Below are positions 35,992 through 45,150 of a stretch of 64,000 nt of DNA, in pieces. A program made the position numbers and the translations under genes. The stretch's first letter is position 1. Each line of letters opens with the position of its first letter. Source of the stretch: Orbus sasakiae. Lineage in GTDB: Bacteria; Pseudomonadota; Gammaproteobacteria; Enterobacterales; Orbaceae. The stretch spans positions 310,001 to 374,000 of the forward strand of contig NZ_BAABHY010000001.1 of assembly GCF_039542345.1 (NCBI RefSeq), written 5' to 3'. Under the pieces are notes generated by a model, which saw only the letters and a program-made list of their open reading frames with translations, was not told the DNA's origin and made no database searches.

Positions 35992-36400
35992 TTACTATTA
36001 ATTTTACTAACAAAAATAGGTAAAAAAAATTTTCTTTACTGGTAGTTTGGAACAACCAAAATACATTAATATTACAGAAACTCTTGAAAATTAAGGATTA
36101 GCCCATACTATTAAAGTTATCCCCGATGGCTGTGGATAACTTTGTGAATAGTTTCTTGAAAAGGGGCTTAACCGTTGGAAATAGCTGGCTTTAGTTCAAC
36201 TTGCTTAGATTGTAGACATAAAAAATTAAATCATTAATAATCAGCTAGTTATAATAAATCAAGCGACGGTTATCAGCCATCGTCAATCTATTTTTTAGCA
36301 TGATATGTTAAAAATCAATAAATCTGAAAGGTCAAGTCTTTTTGGGGATAAATTTTATTAATAGGTAATCACGTCGTTATCGAAACAAGGTATATCAAAT
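35992..36400. other. 409-bp intergenic region upstream of uvrB
   Basis: No coding potential. It holds one exact DnaA box (36131-36139). I checked every CTG in this region and none has CAG ten bases later, so no consensus LexA operator is present. An imperfect hairpin followed by a T-tract (about 36265-36297) is weak. Confidence 0.6.
36131..36139 (-). promoter_or_regulatory. DnaA box (exact TTATCCACA on the minus strand)
   Basis: TGTGGATAA on the + strand is an exact match to the 9-mer DnaA consensus read on the other strand. A related TTATCCCC lies 7 bases before it. It stands about 260 bp upstream of uvrB. A chance match once in this much AT-rich DNA is possible. Confidence 0.5.
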
Positions 36401-38404
36401 ATGCGAAATTTTAAATTATATTCAGACTTTAGCCCCGCAGGAGATCAACCAGAAGCCATAAAAAAAATTAACCAAAACTTAGAAGATGGTATTGCTCATC
36501 AAACTTTGCTTGGGGTAACGGGATCAGGTAAAACCTTTACCATGGCTAATGTTATTGCGACTCATAATCGACCAACGGTTATCTTGGCACCGAATAAAAC
36601 ACTAGCGGCGCAGTTGTATGGAGAAATGAAGGCCTTTTTCCCGGATAATGCGGTTGAATACTTTGTGTCTTATTATGACTATTATCAACCAGAATCATAT
36701 GTACCGACGACCGATACATTTATCGAGAAAGATGCTTCAATTAATGAGCATATTGAACAAATGCGTTTGTCAGCAACAAAATCATTGTTAGAACGTCGTG
36801 ATGTTGTGATTGTTGCGTCGGTGTCGGCAATCTACGGTTTAGGTGCACCAGAAACCTATATGGCAATGATTTTACACTTGACTAAAGGCACGATTACCGA
36901 TCAAAGAGCGATTTTAACGCGTTTAGCAGAGATGCAATACAAACGTAATGACGTCGGTTTTAATCGTGGTACATTTCGTGTTAGAGGTGATGTTATTGAT
37001 ATATTTCCAGCTGATTCTGACACTCTGGCTGTTAGAGTTGAATTATTTGATGATGAAGTTGAAAAAATAGTACTATTTGATCCCTTAACTGGTAGCGCTG
37101 TAAATGAAGTCTCTCGTATCACTGTATATCCGAAAACCCATTATGTCACGCCGAGAAATATTCTTGATAATGCAATTGCACAGATTAAACAAGAATTAGC
37201 AGAACGTCGGAAAATTCTATTAGATGAAAATCGTTTATTAGAAGAGCAACGAATAACACAACGAACCTTGTTTGATCTAGAGATGATGTCAGAATTAGGT
37301 TATTGTTCTGGTATTGAAAACTATTCACGTTACTTAGCACAACGTAAAGCTGGCGAACCACCAGCAACATTATTTGATTATTTACCCGCTGATGGCTTGT
37401 TATTTATAGATGAATCACATGTCGGCGTACCACAACTCGGTGCGATGTACAATGGTGACCGCTCTCGTAAGTTAACTCTCGTTGAATATGGTTTTCGTTT
37501 GCCTTCCGCATTAGACAACAGACCACTTAAATTTAGCGAGTTTGAACAGATAATGCCACAAACCGTTTATGTATCGGCAACCCCTGCTAAATATGAAATT
37601 GAAAAGTCGGGCGGTGAAATCATAGAACAAGTTGTTAGACCAACCGGATTGCTCGATCCGATTATTGAAGTTAGGCCTGTAATGACCCAAGTTGATGATT
37701 TGTTGTCTGAAATTAAACAGCGAATGGCGATTGAAGAACGGGTTTTGGTGACAACCCTTACAAAACGAATGGCTGAAAACTTAACCGATTATTTTTCGGA
37801 GCATGGTGTACGGGTTAAATACCTACACTCGGATATTAATACGGTGGAACGTATGGAAATCATTCGAGACTTGCGCTTAGGTGAAGTTGATGTATTAGTG
37901 GGGATTAACCTATTACGAGAAGGTTTAGATATTCCGGAAGTTTCACTTGTTGCTATTTTGGATGCTGATCGTGAAGGCTTCTTACGTTCGGCCAGCTCAT
38001 TGATCCAAACCGTTGGGCGTGCGGCACGTAATGTCAATGGTCGGGCAATCTTGTATGCTGATAAAATTACACCGGCTATGCAAAGGACGATAGATGAAAC
38101 TGCGCGTAGGCGAGCAAAACAGAAAGAGTTTAATCAAGAGCATCATATTACGCCAACATCGGTGAAAAAACAGATTCAAGATATTTTAGAAGCTGGTTTA
38201 AGCACCAAAAAATCAACCAGCAAAGTCAAGATGTTTGAGCCAGGTAAAAATTATGAATATGTCTCTATTAAAGACGTTCAAGCTCGCATCAAAGAACTTG
38301 AAAGCATGATGCATGATGCAGCTAAAAATCTTGAATTTGAGCGAGCAGGTGTTTTACGTGATGAAATTAAAAAGTTACGCAGTGATTTTATTACCTTGTC
38401 TTAA
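36401..38404 (+). CDS. uvrB: Excinuclease ABC subunit B
   Basis: A 667-residue DNA repair helicase-like protein. Walker A GVTGSGKTFT is near residue 39. The beta-hairpin with YYDYYQPESYVPTTDTFIEKD near 93-113 locks damaged DNA. Helicase motifs (DESHVG; QTVGRAARN near 540) and the C-terminal UVR motif that binds UvrC (KELESMMHDAAKNLEFE near 628) are present. It works with UvrA and UvrC in nucleotide excision repair. Transcribed alone after a long upstream region. Confidence 0.97.
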   Translation: MRNFKLYSDFSPAGDQPEAIKKINQNLEDGIAHQTLLGVTGSGKTFTMANVIATHNRPTVILAPNKTLAAQLYGEMKAFFPDNAVEYFVSYYDYYQPESYVPTTDTFIEKDASINEHIEQMRLSATKSLLERRDVVIVASVSAIYGLGAPETYMAMILHLTKGTITDQRAILTRLAEMQYKRNDVGFNRGTFRVRGDVIDIFPADSDTLAVRVELFDDEVEKIVLFDPLTGSAVNEVSRITVYPKTHYVTPRNILDNAIAQIKQELAERRKILLDENRLLEEQRITQRTLFDLEMMSELGYCSGIENYSRYLAQRKAGEPPATLFDYLPADGLLFIDESHVGVPQLGAMYNGDRSRKLTLVEYGFRLPSALDNRPLKFSEFEQIMPQTVYVSATPAKYEIEKSGGEIIEQVVRPTGLLDPIIEVRPVMTQVDDLLSEIKQRMAIEERVLVTTLTKRMAENLTDYFSEHGVRVKYLHSDINTVERMEIIRDLRLGEVDVLVGINLLREGLDIPEVSLVAILDADREGFLRSASSLIQTVGRAARNVNGRAILYADKITPAMQRTIDETARRRAKQKEFNQEHHITPTSVKKQIQDILEAGLSTKKSTSKVKMFEPGKNYEYVSIKDVQARIKELESMMHDAAKNLEFERAGVLRDEIKKLRSDFITLS

Positions 38405-38542
38405 TGTATTGACTCGATTATGATTAGCGAGCAATTTGTTTGATATCATTACGCTGCTTTAAGTCTTTTTGATGTTAATCAATTTGTTATTTGTATTGAT
38501 TTTTTTCGTATGCACTAATTATATTAACTACAAGGAAATAAA

Positions 38543-38914
38543 ATGGAAAACAATAATATTATTCAAGTTGAAGTTGATTCATTTTTAATTAAAAAGATGT
38601 CTTTTATTGGGACAATGCAAAAAATTTTTGGTGTGCTAGCGATCATTGCAGGTGCTATAAGTTGTATCGGTATTGTGACCGCAATTTTGGGAATACCTTA
38701 TATCATTGCTGGCGTAAAATTATTTAAATCCGGTAGTGCATTTACTTATGCTGCATACAGTAATGATGGTAAATTTTTAAGAGAAGCGATTATCAATTTA
38801 GCCTCGTATTGGTTCACAACATTAATATTAATTCTTGCATGTATTGTTTTCTATGTTATTTTTTTAATCTTTATTTTTATCTTCGCAAGTCAAAACTACG
38901 GCTATTTAAGATAA
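38543..38914 (+). CDS. Small membrane protein, DUF5362-like, function unknown
   Basis: A 123-residue protein: a 20-residue polar N-terminus, then hydrophobic segments at about residues 22-40, 42-58 and 90-115. The FIGTMQKIFGVLAIIAG start and GIPYIIAGVKLFKSG turn resemble the DUF5362 family, but this is by memory of the pattern only. An AAGGAAA ribosome site lies before the ATG. It is followed 31 bp later by the ridA-like gene, possibly in one transcript. Role unknown. Confidence 0.6.
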   Translation: MENNNIIQVEVDSFLIKKMSFIGTMQKIFGVLAIIAGAISCIGIVTAILGIPYIIAGVKLFKSGSAFTYAAYSNDGKFLREAIINLASYWFTTLILILACIVFYVIFLIFIFIFASQNYGYLR

Positions 38915-38945
38915 TCAATGCGTTAATAATATAGGAGTAAAATCA

Positions 38946-39302
38946 GTGACAATTACACGACTTGACCCAGCGGATCGTTGGTCAGAAGCGGTTATCCATA
39001 ACGATGTAATTTATTACACTAGCGTGCCAGCAGATTTAACCGGTGATGCATATCAACAAACTCAAAGTGCATTGTCTGAAATTGATACAATTTTAGCACG
39101 TGCTAACAGTGATAAAACACAAATTTTAGATGCAACAATTTTTATCGTTGATAAAGCCGATTTTCAAGCGATGAATAAAGCGTGGGATGAGTGGGTTGCT
39201 AAAGGTCAAGCACCCGTTCGTTGTACTGTTCAAGCAGGGTTAATGAAAGACAGTTATAAAGTTGAAATTAAAATTGTCGCAGCAGTAAAAAAACCATCAT
39301 AA
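38946..39302 (+). CDS. yoaB: RidA-family protein (YoaB-like)
   Basis: A 118-residue member of the RidA/YjgF/Rid superfamily, closest in pattern to E. coli YoaB (ATIFIVDKADFQAMNKAW; APVRCTVQAGLM). The Arg in PVRCTVQ (near residue 95) is the conserved substrate-carboxylate ligand of the superfamily, so deamination of reactive enamine/imine intermediates is possible, but YoaB itself has no settled function. It uses a GTG start with AGGAG (38933-38937) eight bases upstream. Confidence 0.85.
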   Translation: MTITRLDPADRWSEAVIHNDVIYYTSVPADLTGDAYQQTQSALSEIDTILARANSDKTQILDATIFIVDKADFQAMNKAWDEWVAKGQAPVRCTVQAGLMKDSYKVEIKIVAAVKKPS

Positions 39303-39316
39303 TGATTTGATTGAGT

Positions 39317-39345
39317 GCCATTTTGCTACGAAGTAGCAAAATGGC
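39317..39345. terminator. 13-bp hairpin between convergent yoaB and fabA
   Basis: GCCATTTTGCTAC (39317-39329) pairs perfectly with GTAGCAAAATGGC (39333-39345) around a GAA loop. It sits midway between two convergent genes and could stop both, yet neither side has a proper T-tract. It may instead protect 3' ends or block readthrough by structure. Confidence 0.55.
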
Positions 39346-39352
39346 TGAATTT

Positions 39353-39874
39353 CTAAAATGCAGTCGTATCTTGGAATAAGCCAACTTTTAAATCTGTTGC
39401 TTGGTAAATGAGTTTTCCATCTACAAATACTTCACCATCACCAATTCCCATAATTAAACGACGATTAATCACGCGTTTAAAATGAATTTTGTAGGTTACT
39501 TTTTTTGCAGTTGGTAATACTTGCCCTGTAAATTTGACTTCACCTACACCCAGTGCACGGCCTTTACCTTTACCGCCAACCCAGCCAAGATAAAATCCAA
39601 CAAGTTGCCACATTGCATCAAGTCCTAAACAACCTGGCATAACAGGATCATTTTTGAAATGACATTTAAAAAACCATAGGTCAGGATTAATATCAAGTTC
39701 AGCCTCAACATAACCCTTTTCGTATTGACCACCATGTTCATTCATTTCAACAACACGATCCATCATTAGCATATTATCTGATGGTAAAGGAGGCCCATCA
39801 ATGCCAAATAATTCATTATTACCAGATTTAATTAAGTCTTCTTTTGTATAAGATGATTTACGTTCAAAAGTCAT
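39353..39874 (-). CDS. fabA: 3-hydroxydecanoyl-ACP dehydratase/isomerase FabA
   Basis: A 173-residue hot-dog-fold enzyme (E. coli FabA has 172). The active-site His is H72 in CHFKNDPVMPGC and the Asp is D86 in LGLDAMWQ. The FabA-specific context (both dehydration and trans-2 to cis-3 isomerisation) makes it the entry to unsaturated fatty acids under anaerobic-type synthesis. The neighbour upstream is the Lon-like gene, the same pairing as lonH(ycbZ)-fabA in E. coli. The 78-bp gap to it is unremarkable by eye. Confidence 0.96.
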   Translation of the reverse strand: MTFERKSSYTKEDLIKSGNNELFGIDGPPLPSDNMLMMDRVVEMNEHGGQYEKGYVEAELDINPDLWFFKCHFKNDPVMPGCLGLDAMWQLVGFYLGWVGGKGKGRALGVGEVKFTGQVLPTAKKVTYKIHFKRVINRRLIMGIGDGEVFVDGKLIYQATDLKVGLFQDTTAF

Positions 39875-39952
39875 AGGTAGCCTTTTTGTTTTTTTATATC
39901 ATAGAATAAATTAAGCGTACAAGTGTAAGCTTAATTATGCGCTTTTGCAACG

Positions 39953-41686
39953 CTATTTGCGCCATTTATTAAACCATGAAGTTGGTCGTTTCTCTGTGCT
40001 CATCATCATTTGAATTCGTGCTTGAATTAATTTATATAAGCTAATCGTTGATTCATCGCGGTAAGCGATACCCGTTAATAAGTAAAGTGCCTCGCCAACA
40101 TTATCTACAGTCCAAATTGAAAATTGTTGGTTTTTTATCGCCTCAACGATTTCATCACTTAAACATAAATGACGTTGGTTTGCTGAAGGAATAATGACAC
40201 CTTGTTGACCGGTTAACCCTTGATGTTGACAGACAGCAAAAAATCCTGCAATTTTTTCATTAACGCCACCAATAGCTTGGACATGACCAAATTGATCAAC
40301 CGACCCGGTTACCGCAAGCTGCTGATCAATCGGCTGTCCTGATAACGCACTAATCAATACACATAATCCTGCAAGTGACGCGCTGTCACCGTCAACCTCA
40401 TTATAAGATTGTTCGAAAACTAATGATGCAGAAAAGGGCAATTGATGTGTAATCGCAAATTCTGAGGTAATAAATGCTTGCATGATCATCATGCCTTTCG
40501 AATGAATATTACCCGCCAACTCATTTTTACGTTCAATATCGATAAATTCACCATCGCCATAATGAATCAAACAGCTTAAGCGTGTCGGTTCACCAATTGG
40601 TCTTGGATAACCTGGGTATTCAACCACTGACAAACCATTTATTTGCCCAATAATTTGATCTTTGGTATTAATCGTGACTTGGTTTGTAAAGATGGAATCC
40701 CTAAACCGTTCGATCAAATAACTTTCTCGCCAATGCTTTTGAGCTATTGCACTCTTGATTGCTGCAGCGTCAATTTGATACTCAGCAACTTGAGCTGCAT
40801 TAATCAATTGTGTATTTAACCAATCCGGGGATAAGGGTAAGTAGTATTGATCTTCCGTATAGGCTGATCCCGCTTTAACTAATTCGGTAAATGCTGAGTT
40901 ATCAATTTTAGGTAATTGTTGGTCATTGGCTAAAAAACGTAAATAAGCAGCCCAATTTTGTAAGTCTTGATCTGATTTCAGGTGTAAATCATTTTCATAC
41001 TCAGCATAAAGTGAGGTATCAAAAAATTCTGGATCATCATCTTGCATTTCTGCCATGCTCAATCTATCACCAACAAGTATGATACGTAAATCAAGAGGCA
41101 TTGAGGGAATAGAAATCGGTAATGGATTCGCATCATCAGTTGAAAACCATTCATATTCACCATGGGTGACCATTTTTTTCAATCGTCCCCATAACGCAGG
41201 CTGGGATAATAAAGTGCGTAGTCCCAAGATGAGTACGCCACCATTTGCGTCATGTACAAGACCAGGTTCGAGTTTGAAAGTATTGTCTTCTGGTTGACGC
41301 ACGCAACCAAACAAGTTTTCATTGTCAACCCATGAGGAATAAAGACAGTTGTCAATGGCTGCAAAATTATCTTGTTTACTTTTCGCGGGGGTTAATGTGA
41401 TTTTATTCTCATTAATATGATAAGCAAATCCTGTTCCATTTGACGTTAAAACAGATTTTACGGCATGCTGTAATAATGAAAATACCAATTGGCTTTCAGG
41501 TGCTTTGAGTAACAAAAATTTTGGCTGATAGGTTTTCCTAACAGTAGGACATAATAAAGATAACGCCGAGCGAATTCGAGGCTGTAATGTCAGTAAATCC
41601 GCCTCAAAGGTTGAGTCTTGTAACAGTGTTTGAATATGTTCTACATTAGGCTGAGTGTCTTGCCAGTTTAATTGTTTAATAGTCAA
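39953..41686 (-). CDS. lonH: Lon-related putative ATP-dependent protease (YcbZ/LonH)
   Basis: A 577-residue protein with a C-terminal Lon-type protease domain. The Ser-Lys dyad is S435 (in DGDSAS) and K478 (in GVNEKIAG). The N-terminal AAA-like part lacks a clear Walker A loop, as in YcbZ/LonH, so ATP hydrolysis is doubtful. The role is poorly defined. It is about the length of E. coli YcbZ (586) and is followed by fabA, a conserved order. yejM is divergent. Confidence 0.88.
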   Translation of the reverse strand: MTIKQLNWQDTQPNVEHIQTLLQDSTFEADLLTLQPRIRSALSLLCPTVRKTYQPKFLLLKAPESQLVFSLLQHAVKSVLTSNGTGFAYHINENKITLTPAKSKQDNFAAIDNCLYSSWVDNENLFGCVRQPEDNTFKLEPGLVHDANGGVLILGLRTLLSQPALWGRLKKMVTHGEYEWFSTDDANPLPISIPSMPLDLRIILVGDRLSMAEMQDDDPEFFDTSLYAEYENDLHLKSDQDLQNWAAYLRFLANDQQLPKIDNSAFTELVKAGSAYTEDQYYLPLSPDWLNTQLINAAQVAEYQIDAAAIKSAIAQKHWRESYLIERFRDSIFTNQVTINTKDQIIGQINGLSVVEYPGYPRPIGEPTRLSCLIHYGDGEFIDIERKNELAGNIHSKGMMIMQAFITSEFAITHQLPFSASLVFEQSYNEVDGDSASLAGLCVLISALSGQPIDQQLAVTGSVDQFGHVQAIGGVNEKIAGFFAVCQHQGLTGQQGVIIPSANQRHLCLSDEIVEAIKNQQFSIWTVDNVGEALYLLTGIAYRDESTISLYKLIQARIQMMMSTEKRPTSWFNKWRK

Positions 41687-41840
41687 AGTTATCGTCTTAT
41701 TAAAAGTGTCAAATTAATCGACAGATTATACCTGATTTATTGCAAGATATAAAAAATTTACAGAAAGATTTTTTAAAATCGGGTAAACTAGGCTCCATTC
41801 ATTAATGACTACCAATTTCATCTCATTACTATACTAATTT

Positions 41841-43580
41841 ATGGTCAAACTTAAACATAATTCATTGCGCGACGATCGAACCTCACAAATAGTCAGCTGG
41901 GGTCACTGGTTTGCACTTTTTAATATTTTTTTGGTGATCATTTTAGGTAGTCGTTACTTATTTATCGCGGATTGGCCTCAAACATTACTTGGCCGAATTT
42001 ATGCGATTATTAGTTGTATTGGGCATTTTAGTTTTTTAACCTTTGTGGTTTATTTAATCTTACTATTTCCGCTCAGCTTTATTATTCAATCCTCAAAATG
42101 GCAGCGTATTATTGCTGTCATTGTTGCTACGATCGCGATAACTACGTTACTGATTGATATTGAAGTGTTTTCGCGTTTTAGGATGCACCTTAATTTTTCA
42201 ATATGGCAGGTTTTAACCTCTCCTGATGACAATATTTTAAGTGCAGAATGGCAAAAATTATTTATTTTTGTTCCTTTTATTTTATTGCTTGAAACTGTTT
42301 TTGCTATCTGGAGTTGGCGTAAGCTACGTAGCTTAAGTAAACGAAGTCGCTTTTGCCTACCGATTATTATTGTTTTTGTTCTGTGTTTTTTATCTTCGCA
42401 TTTAATTCATATTTGGGCTGACGCTAATTTTTATCGCCCTATTACAATGCAACGTTCAAGTTTACCTGTCTCATATCCACTTACCGCAAGGCATTTTTTG
42501 GAGCGTTATGGTTTCATTGAAGCGGGTAATTATGAGTCACGATTTAAGCAAGAAGGTAACCCTTTTGCTATTGCTATAGAGTATCCGTTAGCAAAAATTA
42601 ATTACGAGCGGACTAAGTCACCTTACAATATTTTAATGATTGTCGTCGATGAGTGGCAAACTGCCGATCAGCAAAAAAATATGCCAAAATTAACGGATTA
42701 TGCTCAGCAAAATGTAGAATTCGTTAACCATTATAGCTCAAGTAATGAATCATTTTTAGGTGAGTTTTCGTTATTCTATGGACTTGACCCGAACTATTAC
42801 AACAGTATTTTAGCCAGTCACAAATCGTCAGTCTTTATCGATACGTTAGCTAAGCAACGTTATAACTTGGGTTTATTTTCCTCTGATGGTTTCGATCATC
42901 CACTTTATCGTTATGCGTTATTGTCTAATTTTTCAATGCCGATTGTGGCTAAAAAACAATCTTATCAAGCCACCAGTGATTTGTGGCTAACTTGGTACAA
43001 TGAACAGAAGAAAACGGATAATAGTGCTCCGTGGTTTTCAATTATTGAATATAAACAAATGCAAAAAGAGGGGACATCTAAACAGCAAAAAGATTTAGAT
43101 GAAGCCATTGCCCGGGTTATTGAACAGATTAAACATTCTAGTGACATAGATAAAACGATCGTCGTTATTACCGCAAGTAATCGCCAATCAAAATCAGACC
43201 AACATGCTTTTGATCGACAGCTGTTAAATGTACCATTAGTGATTGGTTGGCCAAATAAAGGTCATGAAGTGATCACAAGCACTACTTCACATGTTGATAT
43301 TATGCAAACATTAATGCAAGATGCTCTTAATGTGACGACTTCCGCTAAACAATATAGTCAAGGTGAGAATTTATTTGCACCCAATAATCGCAAATGGTTA
43401 ATTGCAGGTACTGAAACCGATATAGCAGCATTATACCCATCACAAACAATTTTGATTGATAGTACGGGTTATTACCAAATTTATGATTTGAATAATCAAC
43501 GGCAAAAAAATGAGAAATTAGGTTTATCAACATTTTTGCAATTAGTGACTGAAAATCGACGATTTATGGTGGCGCATTAA
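41841..43580 (+). CDS. yejM: Inner-membrane alkaline-phosphatase-superfamily protein YejM (PbgA/LapC)
   Basis: A 579-residue protein (E. coli YejM has 586). It has an N-terminal DUF3413 part with five membrane helices (about residues 20-185, starting SWGHWFALFN), then a linker and a periplasmic alkaline-phosphatase-fold domain (ILMIVVDEWQTADQ near 265; LGLFSSDGF near 345). Several catalytic metal-ligand residues of true phosphatases are not evident. YejM binds lipopolysaccharide and LapB and so controls LpxC degradation by FtsH. Its target lpxC is in the same window but unlinked. Confidence 0.92.
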   Translation: MVKLKHNSLRDDRTSQIVSWGHWFALFNIFLVIILGSRYLFIADWPQTLLGRIYAIISCIGHFSFLTFVVYLILLFPLSFIIQSSKWQRIIAVIVATIAITTLLIDIEVFSRFRMHLNFSIWQVLTSPDDNILSAEWQKLFIFVPFILLLETVFAIWSWRKLRSLSKRSRFCLPIIIVFVLCFLSSHLIHIWADANFYRPITMQRSSLPVSYPLTARHFLERYGFIEAGNYESRFKQEGNPFAIAIEYPLAKINYERTKSPYNILMIVVDEWQTADQQKNMPKLTDYAQQNVEFVNHYSSSNESFLGEFSLFYGLDPNYYNSILASHKSSVFIDTLAKQRYNLGLFSSDGFDHPLYRYALLSNFSMPIVAKKQSYQATSDLWLTWYNEQKKTDNSAPWFSIIEYKQMQKEGTSKQQKDLDEAIARVIEQIKHSSDIDKTIVVITASNRQSKSDQHAFDRQLLNVPLVIGWPNKGHEVITSTTSHVDIMQTLMQDALNVTTSAKQYSQGENLFAPNNRKWLIAGTETDIAALYPSQTILIDSTGYYQIYDLNNQRQKNEKLGLSTFLQLVTENRRFMVAH

Positions 43581-43636
43581 CAATATATCAGTTCAGTTAC
43601 ACGACAATAACGCTTAGGTGACGATTTAACAAATCC

Positions 43637-43662
43637 CTCTCTAGTCTATTTGGTATAGAGAG
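43637..43662. repeat. 7-bp dyad upstream of the yhcH-kdgK pair
   Basis: CTCTCTA (43637-43643) and TAGAGAG (43656-43662) flank 12 nt, ending just 28 bp before the yhcH start. There is no T-tract. Its position suits an operator or a stem near the ribosome site. Confidence 0.3.
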
Positions 43663-43690
43663 ATAAACATAAATGATGGAGATTGATAAA

Positions 43691-44167
43691 ATGATTATTG
43701 GTAATACTGAACATTTAGCGTTAGTCCCTTATTTACCTGCAAAACTCAAGCATGCTATCGAATATATTCGAGATAATGTCAATAGCAATACGCCAGTAGG
43801 TAAATACCATATTGATGGGGATCGCGTCTTTTTTATGGTCTCTGAAAACTCATCAAGGTTTATACAAGATGCGGAACCTGAGTACCACCAACGCTATATT
43901 GATATTCAAATAATATTACAAGGCCAAGAGGGCATGGCAGTATCAACATTACCACCTCACACGCAAGTGACGGATGAACGGCTTGAAAATGATGATATAG
44001 CCTTTGTTAAAACGCCATCAGAAGAAACAATGTTTGTCGCCCAAGCTAATGATTTTGTTATCTTCTATCCAAATGAAGTACATAAGCCTCTTTGTGCTGT
44101 AAATAATACATTAGCAAAAATTCGTAAAGTCGTCGTCAAAGTTGATATAAATTATTTATCATTTTAA
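43691..44167 (+). CDS. YhcH/YjgK/YiaL-family beta-barrel protein
   Basis: About 158 residues, of the DUF386 family of cupin-like anomerase/sugar-acid proteins. Family marks are the YHQRYIDIQIILQGQEGM block near residue 68 and FVIFYPNEVHKPLC near 125, the latter with a metal-ligand-type His. The family is linked to sialic acid and sugar-acid catabolism. The ATG at 43691 with GGAG at 43678-43681 upstream is preferred over 43673. kdgK begins 18 bp after it, so a joint role in sugar-acid use is inferred. Confidence 0.75.
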   Translation: MIIGNTEHLALVPYLPAKLKHAIEYIRDNVNSNTPVGKYHIDGDRVFFMVSENSSRFIQDAEPEYHQRYIDIQIILQGQEGMAVSTLPPHTQVTDERLENDDIAFVKTPSEETMFVAQANDFVIFYPNEVHKPLCAVNNTLAKIRKVVVKVDINYLSF

Positions 44168-44185
44168 TGATTTAGGGACCCATAT

Positions 44186-45118
44186 ATGACAACAAAAGTA
44201 GCGGTAATTGGCGAGTGTATGATTGAGATGTCAATCAAACAACAATCTACATCTCGCAGTTTTGGTGGTGACACATTAAATACATCGGTTTATCTGGCCA
44301 GACTACTTGCTGGTCAAGCATTTGATATCCATTATGTGACTGCGCTTGGAACCGATTCCTTTAGTCAGGAAATGCTTGATGCTTGGCAAATTGAAGGCAT
44401 TAAAACAGATTTAGTCCAGCGTTTGAGCGATAAAATGCCTGGATTATATTCGATTGTTACCGATGAAGTAGGGGAACGATCATTTTATTATTGGCGTAAT
44501 GATGCGGCAGCTAAGTTTTGGCTAAAGACAAGTCAAAGTGCTGAAGTTTGCCAAACTATTAGTCAATCTGATTATGTTTATTTAAGTGGGGTCAGTATTG
44601 CGATTTTAGATGCTGAAAGCATCTTAAAACTGCTTGATCTTCTTAGACAAATCAAAACTAATGGTGGCAAAGTGATTTTTGATAATAACTACCGCCCCCG
44701 ATTATGGCAAAGTGTTGAACTCGCACAAAGCGTATATGCCGATGTTTTATCTTTTACTGATATTGCATTTTTAACACTTGATGATGAAGATTTGCTGTGG
44801 GGAAAACAGCCGTATGAACAGGTAATTTCGCGAACAAAACAATTTGGTGTAACTGAAATCGTGATCAAACGAGGGAGTGATAGCTGTATTGTGGATAGCC
44901 AAGAAGGCCGTTTTGAAGTACCAGCGAATAAAATCAGTAAAGAGAAAGTGATTGATACGACCGCAGCCGGTGATTCATTTAGTGCCGGCTATTTAGCCGC
45001 CCGATTGACGGGCCGTAGTCCCGATGAATCAGCACTGCAAGGACATCACGTTGCAGGTACTGTAATTCAATATCGAGGCGCCATTATTCCAAAAGATGCT
45101 ATATCTGTTTTAGCATGA
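44186..45118 (+). CDS. kdgK: 2-dehydro-3-deoxygluconokinase KdgK (PfkB family)
   Basis: A 310-residue ribokinase-fold sugar kinase, the same length as E. coli KdgK (309). N-terminal FGGDTLNTSVYLARL near residue 26 forms the sugar site, and the C-terminal DTTAAGDSFSAGYLA near 255 contains the catalytic base Asp and anion hole. It phosphorylates 2-keto-3-deoxygluconate in the uronate/pectin degradation route, feeding the Entner-Doudoroff aldolase. No eda or uxuA genes are adjacent; its operon partner is the YhcH-type gene. Confidence 0.93.
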   Translation: MTTKVAVIGECMIEMSIKQQSTSRSFGGDTLNTSVYLARLLAGQAFDIHYVTALGTDSFSQEMLDAWQIEGIKTDLVQRLSDKMPGLYSIVTDEVGERSFYYWRNDAAAKFWLKTSQSAEVCQTISQSDYVYLSGVSIAILDAESILKLLDLLRQIKTNGGKVIFDNNYRPRLWQSVELAQSVYADVLSFTDIAFLTLDDEDLLWGKQPYEQVISRTKQFGVTEIVIKRGSDSCIVDSQEGRFEVPANKISKEKVIDTTAAGDSFSAGYLAARLTGRSPDESALQGHHVAGTVIQYRGAIIPKDAISVLA

Positions 45119-45120
45119 GT

Positions 45121-45146
45121 AAAGGCGGAATTGTTTCCGCCTTTTT
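45121..45146. terminator. Bidirectional terminator between kdgK and the TonB receptor
   Basis: A 10-bp perfect stem, AAAGGCGGAA (45121-45130) with TTCCGCCTTT (45135-45144), has a 4-nt loop. It has a T-run on the + strand, and A residues on the other side give a shorter T-run for the convergent receptor gene (stop at 45151). Confidence 0.85.
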
Positions 45147-45150
45147 CATC

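Noticed and set aside
36118..36139. DnaA box as part of a replication origin
   Set aside because: Only one exact box, no cluster of boxes, no AT-rich 13-mer array and no dnaA, dnaN or mnmG nearby.
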